DNA from: an uncultured Peptococcaceae bacterium
GTDB lineage: Bacteria > Bacillota > Peptococcia > Peptococcales > Peptococcaceae
Assembly: GCA_949743265.1 (NCBI GenBank)
Contig: CATJSX010000193.1
Coordinates: forward strand, 1-64,000
Reading direction: 5' to 3'
DNA length: 64,000 nucleotides
Below are positions 16,546-24,454 of this stretch, in pieces (the first letter of the stretch is position 1; the number at the start of each line of letters is the position of its first letter). The position numbers were made by a program, and so were the translations under genes. The notes below the pieces were generated by a model that saw only the letters and a list, made by a program, of their open reading frames with translations, did no database searches and was not told where the DNA came from.

Positions 16546-17871
16546 TCAAAGGCTGGCAAGATCGGGCATATTGATAGCCGTTGTCAACTGCGCAAGAGTA
16601 TCCATGCCGGCATCATTGAGAAAGGCAACGACTGGTAGCGTAACATTTTTATTATGCCCCAAAGAACGCATACTAGCGGCTGTTACTCTGACCAATTCTT
16701 TTTCACCGAAAGATTCATCACCCGCCAACATACCAATCAAAATTAACCGTATTATCATAAACAGCCCGCAAAACCATTGATAATTATGCCAAATATTTCC
16801 TGTCTCTTTTTCAAAAGGCAACAACTGGCGAAACCATTCCATAACTAACAGATTTTCTATAAAATATTCTTTCTCTGCCATCATTTCCTGATAACGTAAA
16901 CAGCCTTTCTGATATCTCTGGCAACTGTTTTCACCATTAGTAATTTGGTTATTTATTTCCCATTGAGCACTACTTTTTTCTTTTTTTCCTTGCTGAAATG
17001 TCCAATCCGTTTGCCAATCTATATTTGTAGCTAATGTCTTCAAAATTCCCTTTTCTTTTAACGTTATGATTAACGCTACATTTGAAAACAGTTTTTCATA
17101 AAATAACAAATGACTTTCCAGTTTAGCTTTAGGCAAAACAGTCAATAATTCCTGCTCATTATTTTGTTTTAAAGCATTTATCAATCCTTTGACTGCCCAA
17201 TTTACCTCGTCAATACGATTATTATCTTCTAAAACTTGCAGTTTTTGACACAACAGTCCCAAAATAATCAGCCGTTCCTCTATAGTGTACTGTCTGTTTT
17301 GTAAAATATCAATCCCAGCATATTGAATAGTCTGCCAATGTGCCGCTATTGGTCGACGTGTCAAAATTCCCTGATCAATTCCTCCAGAAAAAACCGTTCC
17401 ACGCATGATTTCATCTTTTTCTTCAATAAAACCGATGCCTTCTTTTTCCTCCAAAAACAATCGTAGTACAGCTTCACAACTTGATGATAAACTATATTGT
17501 GCAGTTTTATCGTCAACAAACAAATTTTTTGTACGAGGATATTCTCGACAGGTGTTACTAAGATATTTTTCTCCCAGCGATAGCTGTAATTCACACCAGC
17601 TTTCTTCATTTTGAAAAGGACAAGTTTTTCCATCGTTATCGTATTTTATAATGCCCCATGCTCTAGGATCATCTTTGTATCTCGTAATATATTTTTTCAA
17701 TCGTACTGCCAATTCTTTCGGCTGGTGCAAATTATGATAATATTTGTATGTTTTCTTATCAATGAAAATTTTCCAGCCTTCTGTACAGCAATTATCATGG
17801 CATAGTCCGCCTAAACAGTGAAACCTATCGTAAAAATCTGGTTTTAAAATCGTTACTTGAAATTTTTCCAT
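16546..17871 (-). CDS. fliB: Flagellin lysine-N-methylase FliB
   Basis: A 441-residue FliB-family enzyme that methylates surface lysines of flagellin. The N-terminus has the family signature LKPDFYDRFHCLGGLCHDNCCTE, followed by GWKIFIDKKTYKYY. Further cysteines (CPFQNEESWCELQ, NTCREYPR, and RYQKGCLRYQ) complete a Cys-rich set thought to bind a metal cluster. It lies directly downstream of flagellin, from which a terminator at 17901-17930 separates it, so expression would depend on readthrough or its own promoter. The flagellin here is lysine-rich, consistent with its being the substrate. The RBS GGAGAAAAG precedes the ATG. Confidence 0.85.
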   Translation of the reverse strand: MEKFQVTILKPDFYDRFHCLGGLCHDNCCTEGWKIFIDKKTYKYYHNLHQPKELAVRLKKYITRYKDDPRAWGIIKYDNDGKTCPFQNEESWCELQLSLGEKYLSNTCREYPRTKNLFVDDKTAQYSLSSSCEAVLRLFLEEKEGIGFIEEKDEIMRGTVFSGGIDQGILTRRPIAAHWQTIQYAGIDILQNRQYTIEERLIILGLLCQKLQVLEDNNRIDEVNWAVKGLINALKQNNEQELLTVLPKAKLESHLLFYEKLFSNVALIITLKEKGILKTLATNIDWQTDWTFQQGKKEKSSAQWEINNQITNGENSCQRYQKGCLRYQEMMAEKEYFIENLLVMEWFRQLLPFEKETGNIWHNYQWFCGLFMIIRLILIGMLAGDESFGEKELVRVTAASMRSLGHNKNVTLPVVAFLNDAGMDTLAQLTTAINMPDLASL

Positions 17872-17900
17872 ACTTTTCTCCTACTATATTTTTATGTACA

Positions 17901-17930
17901 AAACAAGACGGCAGGTAAGCCGTCTTGTTT
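17901..17930 (-). terminator. Flagellin terminator
   Basis: A 12-base perfect stem AAACAAGACGGC / GCCGTCTTGTTT with a 6-base loop, between the flagellin stop and fliB. It has a T-rich 3' side on the minus strand. Confidence 0.85.
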
Positions 17931-17946
17931 AGAAATCCATTGTGTT

Positions 17947-20124
17947 TTATTGTAGTAATTGCAATACGCCCTGCGGTTGTTGATTAGCTTGTGCCAGCAT
18001 AGCTTGTGCAGCCTGCGTTAAGATATTATTCTTGGTGAATTCCATCATTTCTTTCGCCATATCAACGTCACGAATACGGCTTTCAGCAGCAGACAAGTTT
18101 TCACTGGTAACATTCAAGTTGTTGATAGTATGTTCCAATCTATTTTGTACTGCACCAAGATCCGCGCGGACAGTGGAAACAAAATTGATAGCATCATCTA
18201 CGACATCGATAACTGCATTAGCGTTATCTTGATTCAAAATATCAATTTTATCAACGCCGATACCTTTAGAGCTCATATTAGCAATACCCAATGATACTCT
18301 TTGATCAGCTGTTCCGTTAGCACCGATTTGGAAGGTTAATTTTCCTGAATCACTGCTGCCTGAAGTACCTTTAGTAGAACGAAATTCTAATTTAAACCCA
18401 TTAGCAGTTACATTAGTACCGGTTTCCTCTTTAATGCGGTCAGCCATCGCAATAACATCCAATTTAGTTGGAGAATCGCCCAATACTTTAACAACATTAA
18501 CATCGTTACCTAATTTTTCTAAAGCTAACATCATATTGTCATTAGAGATAGCGTCTTTTTCCCGAACGAATAAGAATTTTTTACCGTCAACCGTAATGAC
18601 ATGATCTTCAATTTTATCATTAGCATTACTAGCATCCCAAACCCCTACGCCAGAAGCTTTACTCATATCATAAGTTTCATAGCGATCTTCTGCACCTTTT
18701 TCTGTTTTCATATCATAGTTAGTAGCATTGCTGCCCGGTCCACCAATAAATCCACCATCTCTAGACACGCCATTTTTAGGGGTATAAACAAAACCTTTCA
18801 TAATGGTTTCCAGATCATTTTTCATATCATTTTGATCATTAGTGTTACTGCCGGGCACCGTCAAAGTATTAGCTGCTACAGTGAAAGACATGGTTCCATC
18901 GCCATTATCAACTGCTCCCTGTAATGCTCCAGCAACATTTTTGCTGCCCGATAAAGTAAATTTAGCATTTGCAGCTGTGATTGCTTTTTCCAATTCCTCT
19001 ACTAATGTTTTCGTATCTTTAACATTATCTAAGAAAACTTTACCTCCTGTTGAATCTGTCAAAGTATTATCATCTGCTGAAGAAATAAATTCAATCACGT
19101 CGCCGCCAATATTTAATTTATCTCCAGAGTTAATTTTGCTAATATCAACACTGTTAAAATCAATTTTAACTTTGTCAGCACCTTCATAAGAAGCTGTTGC
19201 TTTAGACTCTACGCCACTGGTTTTTTGAGCGATACCAATAATAGCTGGAGCTGATGTGCCTGCTTCTTTAGCAGTCAATTTGATGGTGGCATCAGTTGCA
19301 GTAGCTGCCGCTGTTCCGTCGCTTGCTTTTACGACATCAACTGTGAAATGTTCCGTTAAATCAGATTTACCTAAAGCGGCTTTTAAAGCATTAGCCGTTT
19401 CTAAAACAGTTGCGCTTGTACCAGCAGTATTAGCAACCACTTCATTGCCCATCATGATTGCTTTATTGGTAGAATCAAATTTTAAGTTGATAGTTTCTGT
19501 TTGTGATTTTCCATTTTCGTCAGTATAAGTAAAAGTATATTCATTGGTAGCGCCTGCTTGAATAGCACTCAATGCGTCGGCAGTACGATATTCACCAGCA
19601 ACAGCAGAGTTCACAGAAAATGCTCCGATAGACATTGCTGCATCAGAAACAGTTACCTTAGCAGCCGCTTTACCTTTTGTGCCATTGACACCTTCGCCAG
19701 CTAATGAACCGTCCAACAAGTTAATCTTATTGAACTGAGTAGAATTAGCGATACGGTCGATTTCTGTTTTTAAGGCTTCCACTTCTTTATTCAAATTTTC
19801 ACGGTCAACATCATCTTGATAGGTGCCATTGGCTGATTGCACTGCCAATTCACGCATACGTTGCAAAATAGAATGAGTTTCATTCAGCGCTCCTTCTGCT
19901 GTCTGAATCAAGGAAATACCATCCTGAGCATTTTTGCTTGCCATATCTAACCCGCGAATCTGTGCCCGCATTTTTTCAGAAATTGCTAACCCTGCCGCGT
20001 CGTCGCCTGCTCGGTTGATACGATAGCCCGACGATAATTTTTCTAAGTTCTTTGCACTAGCTGATGTGTTGATTCCTAATTGACGGTGGGAATTTAATGC
20101 TGAAATATTGTGTTGTATTCTCAT
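17947..20124 (-). CDS. hag: Flagellin with a large central variable domain
   Basis: A 725-residue flagellin, far longer than the ~270-500 usual in Firmicutes. The D0/D1 regions are canonical: [17 protein letters not shown] at the start, [19 protein letters not shown] and [11 protein letters not shown], and at the end [20 protein letters not shown] with [19 protein letters not shown]. Residues about 160-600 form the exposed, Ala/Thr/Asp-rich D2/D3 insertion. The start at 20124 is set by AAGGAGG, not the upstream in-frame codons to 20205. The leader carries a CsrA-type hairpin and a second GGA in the RBS. fliB and csrA flank it. Confidence 0.95.
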   Translation of the reverse strand: MRIQHNISALNSHRQLGINTSASAKNLEKLSSGYRINRAGDDAAGLAISEKMRAQIRGLDMASKNAQDGISLIQTAEGALNETHSILQRMRELAVQSANGTYQDDVDRENLNKEVEALKTEIDRIANSTQFNKINLLDGSLAGEGVNGTKGKAAAKVTVSDAAMSIGAFSVNSAVAGEYRTADALSAIQAGATNEYTFTYTDENGKSQTETINLKFDSTNKAIMMGNEVVANTAGTSATVLETANALKAALGKSDLTEHFTVDVVKASDGTAAATATDATIKLTAKEAGTSAPAIIGIAQKTSGVESKATASYEGADKVKIDFNSVDISKINSGDKLNIGGDVIEFISSADDNTLTDSTGGKVFLDNVKDTKTLVEELEKAITAANAKFTLSGSKNVAGALQGAVDNGDGTMSFTVAANTLTVPGSNTNDQNDMKNDLETIMKGFVYTPKNGVSRDGGFIGGPGSNATNYDMKTEKGAEDRYETYDMSKASGVGVWDASNANDKIEDHVITVDGKKFLFVREKDAISNDNMMLALEKLGNDVNVVKVLGDSPTKLDVIAMADRIKEETGTNVTANGFKLEFRSTKGTSGSSDSGKLTFQIGANGTADQRVSLGIANMSSKGIGVDKIDILNQDNANAVIDVVDDAINFVSTVRADLGAVQNRLEHTINNLNVTSENLSAAESRIRDVDMAKEMMEFTKNNILTQAAQAMLAQANQQPQGVLQLLQ

Positions 20125-20129
20125 GATTT

Positions 20130-20171
20130 GGTTCCTCCTTAAGAACGCTGCCGACGATTTCCTTATCATCG
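20130..20171 (-). promoter_or_regulatory. CsrA-binding leader of flagellin mRNA
   Basis: On the minus strand a 7-base-pair hairpin (20171-20165 with 20158-20152) presents AAGGAA in its loop. A second GGA lies in the AAGGAGG ribosome binding site about 25 bases downstream. This matches the two-site layout by which CsrA represses flagellin translation in Bacillus, and csrA is the next gene. Confidence 0.7.
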
Positions 20172-20264
20172 ACGTTTGATTTGTAATGTTTTTTTGCTTT
20201 GCCAAAAACTTTGACGCTTGAAATCAATGCTTTTCTCTATTGAAACAGGTAAAAGTAATTTCTT

Positions 20265-20293
20265 ATATCAGCCAAAGTCTTTGCCAAAATTTA
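20265..20293 (-). promoter_or_regulatory. Possible sigma-28 promoter of flagellin
   Basis: GCTGATAT (minus strand, 20272-20265) resembles the sigma-28/SigD -10 element GCCGATAT. TAAA lies 17 bases upstream (20293-20290), two more than the usual 15, so the -35 match is imperfect. Confidence 0.45.
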
Positions 20294-20356
20294 TTTTAAT
20301 CACTCTGTTTGGGCCCTAAACAAAGTGCAAAAATAACGCCTTGCCCCCAAACAGCA

Positions 20357-20527
20357 CTACCGCTGTTCGTTCTTCTGTTGCTGCTCATACAGCTCGCCCC
20401 GTACGATAGGCACATCTTTTGGCGCATCAATAGCCAATCGCAAACCATCGCTGGTTTTAACGACTTTAACCATGATTTCATCGCCAATCATGACATACTC
20501 TCCGGGCTTTCTGCCTAAAGTCAACAT
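20357..20527 (-). CDS. csrA: Carbon storage regulator CsrA
   Basis: A 56-residue RNA-binding repressor: MLTLGRKPGEYVMIGDEI, VVKTSDGLRLAIDAPKDVPI and the RGELYE C-terminus are classic CsrA. As a dimer it binds GGA-containing hairpins. The RBS AAGGAGG precedes the ATG at 20527. It is encoded 230 bases upstream of flagellin in the same direction, and the flagellin leader contains a CsrA-type site, so it very probably represses flagellin translation. The antagonist FliW, usually encoded next to csrA, is not in this window. Residue Gly10 follows Pro-8 (KPGE), where many homologues have R-x-G-E. Confidence 0.93.
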   Translation of the reverse strand: MLTLGRKPGEYVMIGDEIMVKVVKTSDGLRLAIDAPKDVPIVRGELYEQQQKNEQR

Positions 20528-20587
20528 TCCCTGAAACCTCCTTGTTATGGGACTTTCCAGCCATTTCCTTGACTGAAAGCAAACAAA

Positions 20588-20625
20588 AAATCGGTGTCAC
20601 AACTTATAAGTTATGACACCGATTT
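20588..20625 (-). terminator. Terminator-like palindrome 1
   Basis: AAATCGGTGTCA ... TGACACCGATTT, with core AACTTATAAGTT and one mismatch. On the minus strand it is followed by TTTTTTG, as expected of a terminator for the MATE transcript. Confidence 0.7.
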
Positions 20626-20730
20626 AAAAGTTCAATAAAAAAAGAACGAAACGGTACAAAAATGTTCCCTATGCATTTGTGAATGTAATGAAAAATGTAA
20701 AACATTTACAAATCTACCGAAAAAACAAAC

Positions 20731-20758
20731 GGTGTCAAAACTCATGAGTTTTGACACC
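20731..20758 (-). terminator. Terminator-like palindrome 2
   Basis: A perfect 28-base palindrome with arms GGTGTCAAAACTCA / TGAGTTTTGACACC, followed on the minus strand by CGTTTGTTTTTT. It shares its outer arms with palindrome 1, so the two may be tandem terminators or a duplicated protein-binding site. Confidence 0.6.
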
Positions 20759-20965
20759 AATCAAGGCAAAAATTCCCTACCAACGGTGATTTTATTGTTT
20801 ACAATAATCATTTCGTCCGACTTTGGCAAAAGTTTAGTTTTTCCTAAAAATTTTTGTCAAAAATTTCGTCATTAGACAAAATAATTTTCTTCAACAAAAT
20901 TTACCGCAGAAAATTAACGAATTTTCTCTGACAAAAATCATCCCCGCACAACGAATAGCCAACTT

Positions 20966-22276
20966 TTAAAAAATTTCATTTCTAAATCGTTCAAACAAAA
21001 ATATGCCAACTAACATCACGATAATTTCTGTAACAGGAAAAGAAAGCCACACTCCTGTCATTCCCCACCATTTAGCGCCTAGCAGAGCGGCAGGAACGAT
21101 AATAATCAACCCGCGCAATAGCGAAATTGCTTGCGCTGGCTTACTATAGCCGAGCGAAACAAAAAAACTAACCAAAATCAAATTGACGCTGACAAAGAAA
21201 ATGGCTGTAAAGTAAAGTTTAAGACCCCAAACGGCGATTTGTTGTAAATACGGTTCTTGTGCACTATTAAATAAAGCCGCTATATGATCGGCGCCAATAA
21301 AAATACTGCCATAGATCATCACTGCCAACAACAGCCCCATCACCAAAGCATATTGCAACAGTTGAACAATTTGGCGTCGCTGCTGACGACCGTAAGCTGC
21401 ACTCAATAAAGGCTGAATACCTTGCGCTAGACCGTTAAAAACAGCAATAATAACCAAAGAAAGATTGGCGACAATACCATAAACCGCAATACCCATATTG
21501 CCTGCCAAATGAAAAAACGTATCGTTAAAAACAATCATCACGATACCACCAGAAACTTCTGTCAGCATAGCAGGCAGTCCCAGCGCCAACAAAGGCAAAA
21601 GCGGCGTTCCTCCTTTGAATCCCAGCCAATGAAAATAACGTCGTTTGCTCAACAAATGAATCAACATCAACGATAAACTGATAACAGGCGCTAAAGCAGT
21701 AGCCAAAACAGCGCCAAACATACCCATCTGTAACGGAAAGATAAACACGTAATCCAAAATAATATTAGCCAAATTACTGCCAAGCATTGCCATCATTGCC
21801 AGCTGCGGCGCACCATCATTGCGTACAAAAGTAACAATTATCTCATTAAAAATAAATAACGGCGCAAAAAACAACAGCGTTTGCAAATAAATTTTGGTCA
21901 TAGCAAAAATTTCCTCATCAGCCCCTAACAAAGTTGTTATTTCATCAGCGACCAATAAGCCCAAAAGAACAAAAACAACAGCGAAAACCACAGCAATATT
22001 GAGCACTACAGTATAAGCGCTATCGGCTTTTTGTTGTTTCTGCTGACTTTTAGCCAGCGAAAACGTAACTGCGCCACCCATACCCAGCATCAATGCTGAA
22101 GCATGGATAAATGTATAGATAGGAATAGCTAAATTGAGCGCCGCCAAACCTGTGTCACCCAACCCTTGCGCAATAAAATAAGTATCTGCCAAAATATAGC
22201 AGGAAAGTCCCAGCATACCCACAATAGTCAGCGATGTGTACCGGATAAATCGACGAAATATAGCCTGATCAGTCAT
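20966..22276 (-). CDS. MATE family efflux transporter (MepA-like)
   Basis: A 436-residue MATE antiporter with 12 predicted membrane spans. Conserved features include MLGLSCYILADTYFIAQGLG (the N-terminal substrate-gate region), GLAQGIQPLLSAAYG, and FSLAKSQQ. It is distinct from the MATE protein encoded at 6892-8274. A strong promoter and a 125-base leader with an intrinsic terminator precede it, so its expression is probably switched by a small ligand; guanidine is a candidate because guanidine-IV leaders control mepA-type genes. The RBS AGGAGG lies 7 bases before the ATG. Confidence 0.88.
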   Translation of the reverse strand: MTDQAIFRRFIRYTSLTIVGMLGLSCYILADTYFIAQGLGDTGLAALNLAIPIYTFIHASALMLGMGGAVTFSLAKSQQKQQKADSAYTVVLNIAVVFAVVFVLLGLLVADEITTLLGADEEIFAMTKIYLQTLLFFAPLFIFNEIIVTFVRNDGAPQLAMMAMLGSNLANIILDYVFIFPLQMGMFGAVLATALAPVISLSLMLIHLLSKRRYFHWLGFKGGTPLLPLLALGLPAMLTEVSGGIVMIVFNDTFFHLAGNMGIAVYGIVANLSLVIIAVFNGLAQGIQPLLSAAYGRQQRRQIVQLLQYALVMGLLLAVMIYGSIFIGADHIAALFNSAQEPYLQQIAVWGLKLYFTAIFFVSVNLILVSFFVSLGYSKPAQAISLLRGLIIIVPAALLGAKWWGMTGVWLSFPVTEIIVMLVGIFLFERFRNEIF

Positions 22277-22402
22277 ATCAATTCCTCCTGTTTAGTCAAA
22301 TAAAAAAACGCCAGTACTTTCTATCTCCTAAGGCCTATCGATAGAAAATCCAACGTTTTTATTCATTACCCGGCGGCAATGAGTTTATCAATATGATTAT
22401 TT
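22277..22402 (-). ncRNA. Riboswitch-like leader of the MATE gene (guanidine-IV candidate)
   Basis: Minus-strand leader. A hairpin TCATT-gccgccgggt-AATGA (22382-22363) is followed at once by a terminator hairpin (22360-22302; inner stem TTTCTATC / GATAGAAA, then a run of seven T). The terminator loop contains GGCC, complementary to GCC in the first loop, so a kissing-loop is possible. The short two-hairpin form and the MATE target match the published guanidine-IV (mepA) class. I am matching from memory, so the class is tentative. Confidence 0.5.
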
Positions 22403-22408
22403 TGGTCA

Positions 22409-22437
22409 AGCATACCATAAATAAAAAATAAAGTCAA
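22409..22437 (-). promoter_or_regulatory. Promoter of the MATE leader
   Basis: TTGACT (22437-22432), 17-base spacer and TATGCT (22414-22409) on the minus strand. Confidence 0.7.
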
Positions 22438-22450
22438 TTGTAAAGCGAAT

Positions 22451-23083
22451 CTATTCTCTCCTATCAAATAAAAAATTGTAAGCATAGATAATAATGATCC
22501 CTGTATTGATCAGCGAAATCAAACATTCCAAAAAAACCAAACAATGAAACCATGCGCCGTAAGGAATCAAATCGCCATAACCAAGGCTGAAATAACAAAC
22601 GAAACTAAAATAAAACGCCGTAGCAAAATCCAGCAAAACAGGCTGATAATTGAACATTGCCGAACGCAATCCTTGCGCATAGCCGGAAAGACTATCAATC
22701 CACAAATAATAGAGCGTAAAGAAAAAGATAATAGCAAGAATCATCAGTGCCGCCAAAAAAACAGCCGTCAGCAGCTTTTGACTTTCACTAAAACGACGGC
22801 TAGGCAAATCTGTCAAAAAAAGCCACATCAATTTGTACCATTGCGGAATCAAAAGAAGCGAATTGATGGTACTGTATAAATAAAGCGCTTGCCGATATTG
22901 GCGCAACGTCTCAAGGGAAAAAAGATGAGTAAAACAAATCATCTGCCCCAATCCAAAAAGAAATGGTCCAGCAAAAAGCAACAACCGCATCAAAAATCCC
23001 CGTTGCCACAAGCTGCTGCTAAACAACTGCCACCAAATGAACAATAACAAAAGAATTTGCAGCGGAAAGAAAAAAGTCATCAT
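22451..23083 (-). CDS. Potassium-channel-like membrane protein
   Basis: A 210-residue protein with about five hydrophobic segments before a two-helix pore module at residues 155-205. The pore has YFSLGYGDLIP, a variant of the K+ selectivity filter (usually TVGYGD), followed by the inner helix FLECLISLINTGIIIIYAYNFLF. This is an Ion_trans_2-type pore with four extra N-terminal spans and no cytosolic RCK domain. It is likely a K+ channel of unknown gating. The AAAGGCGG ribosome binding site precedes ATG ATG. Confidence 0.7.
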   Translation of the reverse strand: MMTFFFPLQILLLLFIWWQLFSSSLWQRGFLMRLLLFAGPFLFGLGQMICFTHLFSLETLRQYRQALYLYSTINSLLLIPQWYKLMWLFLTDLPSRRFSESQKLLTAVFLAALMILAIIFFFTLYYLWIDSLSGYAQGLRSAMFNYQPVLLDFATAFYFSFVCYFSLGYGDLIPYGAWFHCLVFLECLISLINTGIIIIYAYNFLFDRRE

Positions 23084-23273
23084 GATACCGCCTTTTAAAC
23101 AAATTGCTGGTTAATTATATGTTATCGTTGTCAAAATCAGTCCAACAGATGCCTTTATAGCGGTTAACTTCGCAAAAATCCTTTGTTTCGGCGTAATGCT
23201 AAAAACTGTATAAAGTATAAAACAGCAATATGCAGTATTTTCTTGTGAGCACAAGCGAGTTCAATTTTCAACG

Positions 23274-24227
23274 TTAATCATTGGATATGTACTGATAATT
23301 AAAAAATCGGCGTTGAAATTGTTTCTGCGCAAAATCTAAAAAACAACGCAGCAGTTCATTATTGCTGTCTTGCAAATCATCACGATACAACAAACAATGA
23401 CAAACGCTAAAGGAATCAAGCATAGGAATACAAGCAAATCCTTCATTTTGAAATTTGTACTGATAAGCGAGCTTGGACATATAAGCAAGAGCGACGTCTT
23501 CTACAATCAATTTTTTGTGTAAATCTACATTACTAGAAGTAGAAATAGCTTCCGCATACGTCAATTCTGGTACGGCGATGGGCAAAACTTGATAAAGCGA
23601 AAATTTGAAATAATTCTTATCAGCATATTCAGTCAAAATCGCGCTATTAAGTTCTTTATAGCGCATTAACGGATGATCTGGTCGTGTACACAATACCAAC
23701 GTATCGTCTAAAAGCGGCAACAGTTTAATATTCGCCTTCGCCTTTGTTAAAACAGTCATAATATAATTCTTATTTGCTGAAAACAAAGCTAGTTCACAAT
23801 AATCATTCAAAAGATAAGACAATAATTCACCGCTATTAACATCGATAATTTTGACGGACGTACGTGGATGTAACTTAATGAAACGACTGATAACAGTTGG
23901 CAAAAATAAATCAGATAAAATAGAAGCGGAAAAAATAGAAAGAGTCCCCATCAAAGTGGCTTCTGTTTGCCCAAAACGCTGTAATTCACAAAGCGCTTCA
24001 TCGTGTTCTTTGAGAATATTTTGCGCATAGGGAATAAATAAGTGTCCTTGCGGTGTCAGAGAAACGCCTTTGGTGCTACGATTAAATAAAGGAACTTCTA
24101 ACTCTGCTTCTAATTTTTTCAGCTGCGCGTTGACAGCTTGTTGGGTAATGAAAAATTTTTGAGCAACAGCATTGATAGAGCCAGTTTCGGCAGCATGTAA
24201 GAAATAAGCAAGCTGATCTGTATGCAT
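23274..24227 (-). CDS. LysR family regulator divergent from module A
   Basis: A 317-residue LysR protein. The helix-turn-helix is at residues 3-62 (YFLHAAETGSINAVAQKFFI, then QQAVNAQLKKLEAELEVPLF); the effector domain is from about 90. The start is the ATG at 24227 with AAGGAAGTG upstream; the reading frame is open 165 bases further but lacks initiation signals. It is divergent from the module A hydrolase gene, with ACTATAAAC repeated in the shared intergenic region, so it likely regulates that module in response to its substrate or product. Confidence 0.87.
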   Translation of the reverse strand: MHTDQLAYFLHAAETGSINAVAQKFFITQQAVNAQLKKLEAELEVPLFNRSTKGVSLTPQGHLFIPYAQNILKEHDEALCELQRFGQTEATLMGTLSIFSASILSDLFLPTVISRFIKLHPRTSVKIIDVNSGELLSYLLNDYCELALFSANKNYIMTVLTKAKANIKLLPLLDDTLVLCTRPDHPLMRYKELNSAILTEYADKNYFKFSLYQVLPIAVPELTYAEAISTSSNVDLHKKLIVEDVALAYMSKLAYQYKFQNEGFACIPMLDSFSVCHCLLYRDDLQDSNNELLRCFLDFAQKQFQRRFFNYQYISND

Positions 24228-24373
24228 AAAGACACTTCCTTTTTTAATTTCGATAACGCTAGTATAACACAGGCAGATACAATCATCTAACAAATTTTTC
24301 TGCTTCGCGAACAAAAACAATATCTTGTAAAATTTATTTATAATATCCGCTGTTTCTTGTAACAAATCACTGA

Positions 24374-24439
24374 TGGACAATATTATGAGCAAAATTTATA
24401 CTATAAACAAAGTTATAAATACTTTTAATCACTATAAAC
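24374..24439 (+). promoter_or_regulatory. Module A promoter with repeated operator half-sites
   Basis: TGGACA (24374-24379), 17-base spacer, TATACT (24397-24402). ACTATAAAC occurs twice, at 24400-24408 overlapping the -10 and at 24431-24439. This is a plausible LysR-controlled region. Confidence 0.55.
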
Positions 24440-24454
24440 GAAAGGATGACGATT

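Larger units (their letters stand above)
20528..20965. other. Non-coding stretch with two related palindromes
   Basis: There is no gene between csrA and the MATE gene. The stretch holds two copies of a near-identical palindrome (20588-20625 and 20731-20758) and AT-rich spacers. No other structure is obvious. Confidence 0.7.

Noticed and set aside
20296-20487. 63-residue minus-strand reading frame
   Set aside because: Out of frame with csrA, which fully explains this region.
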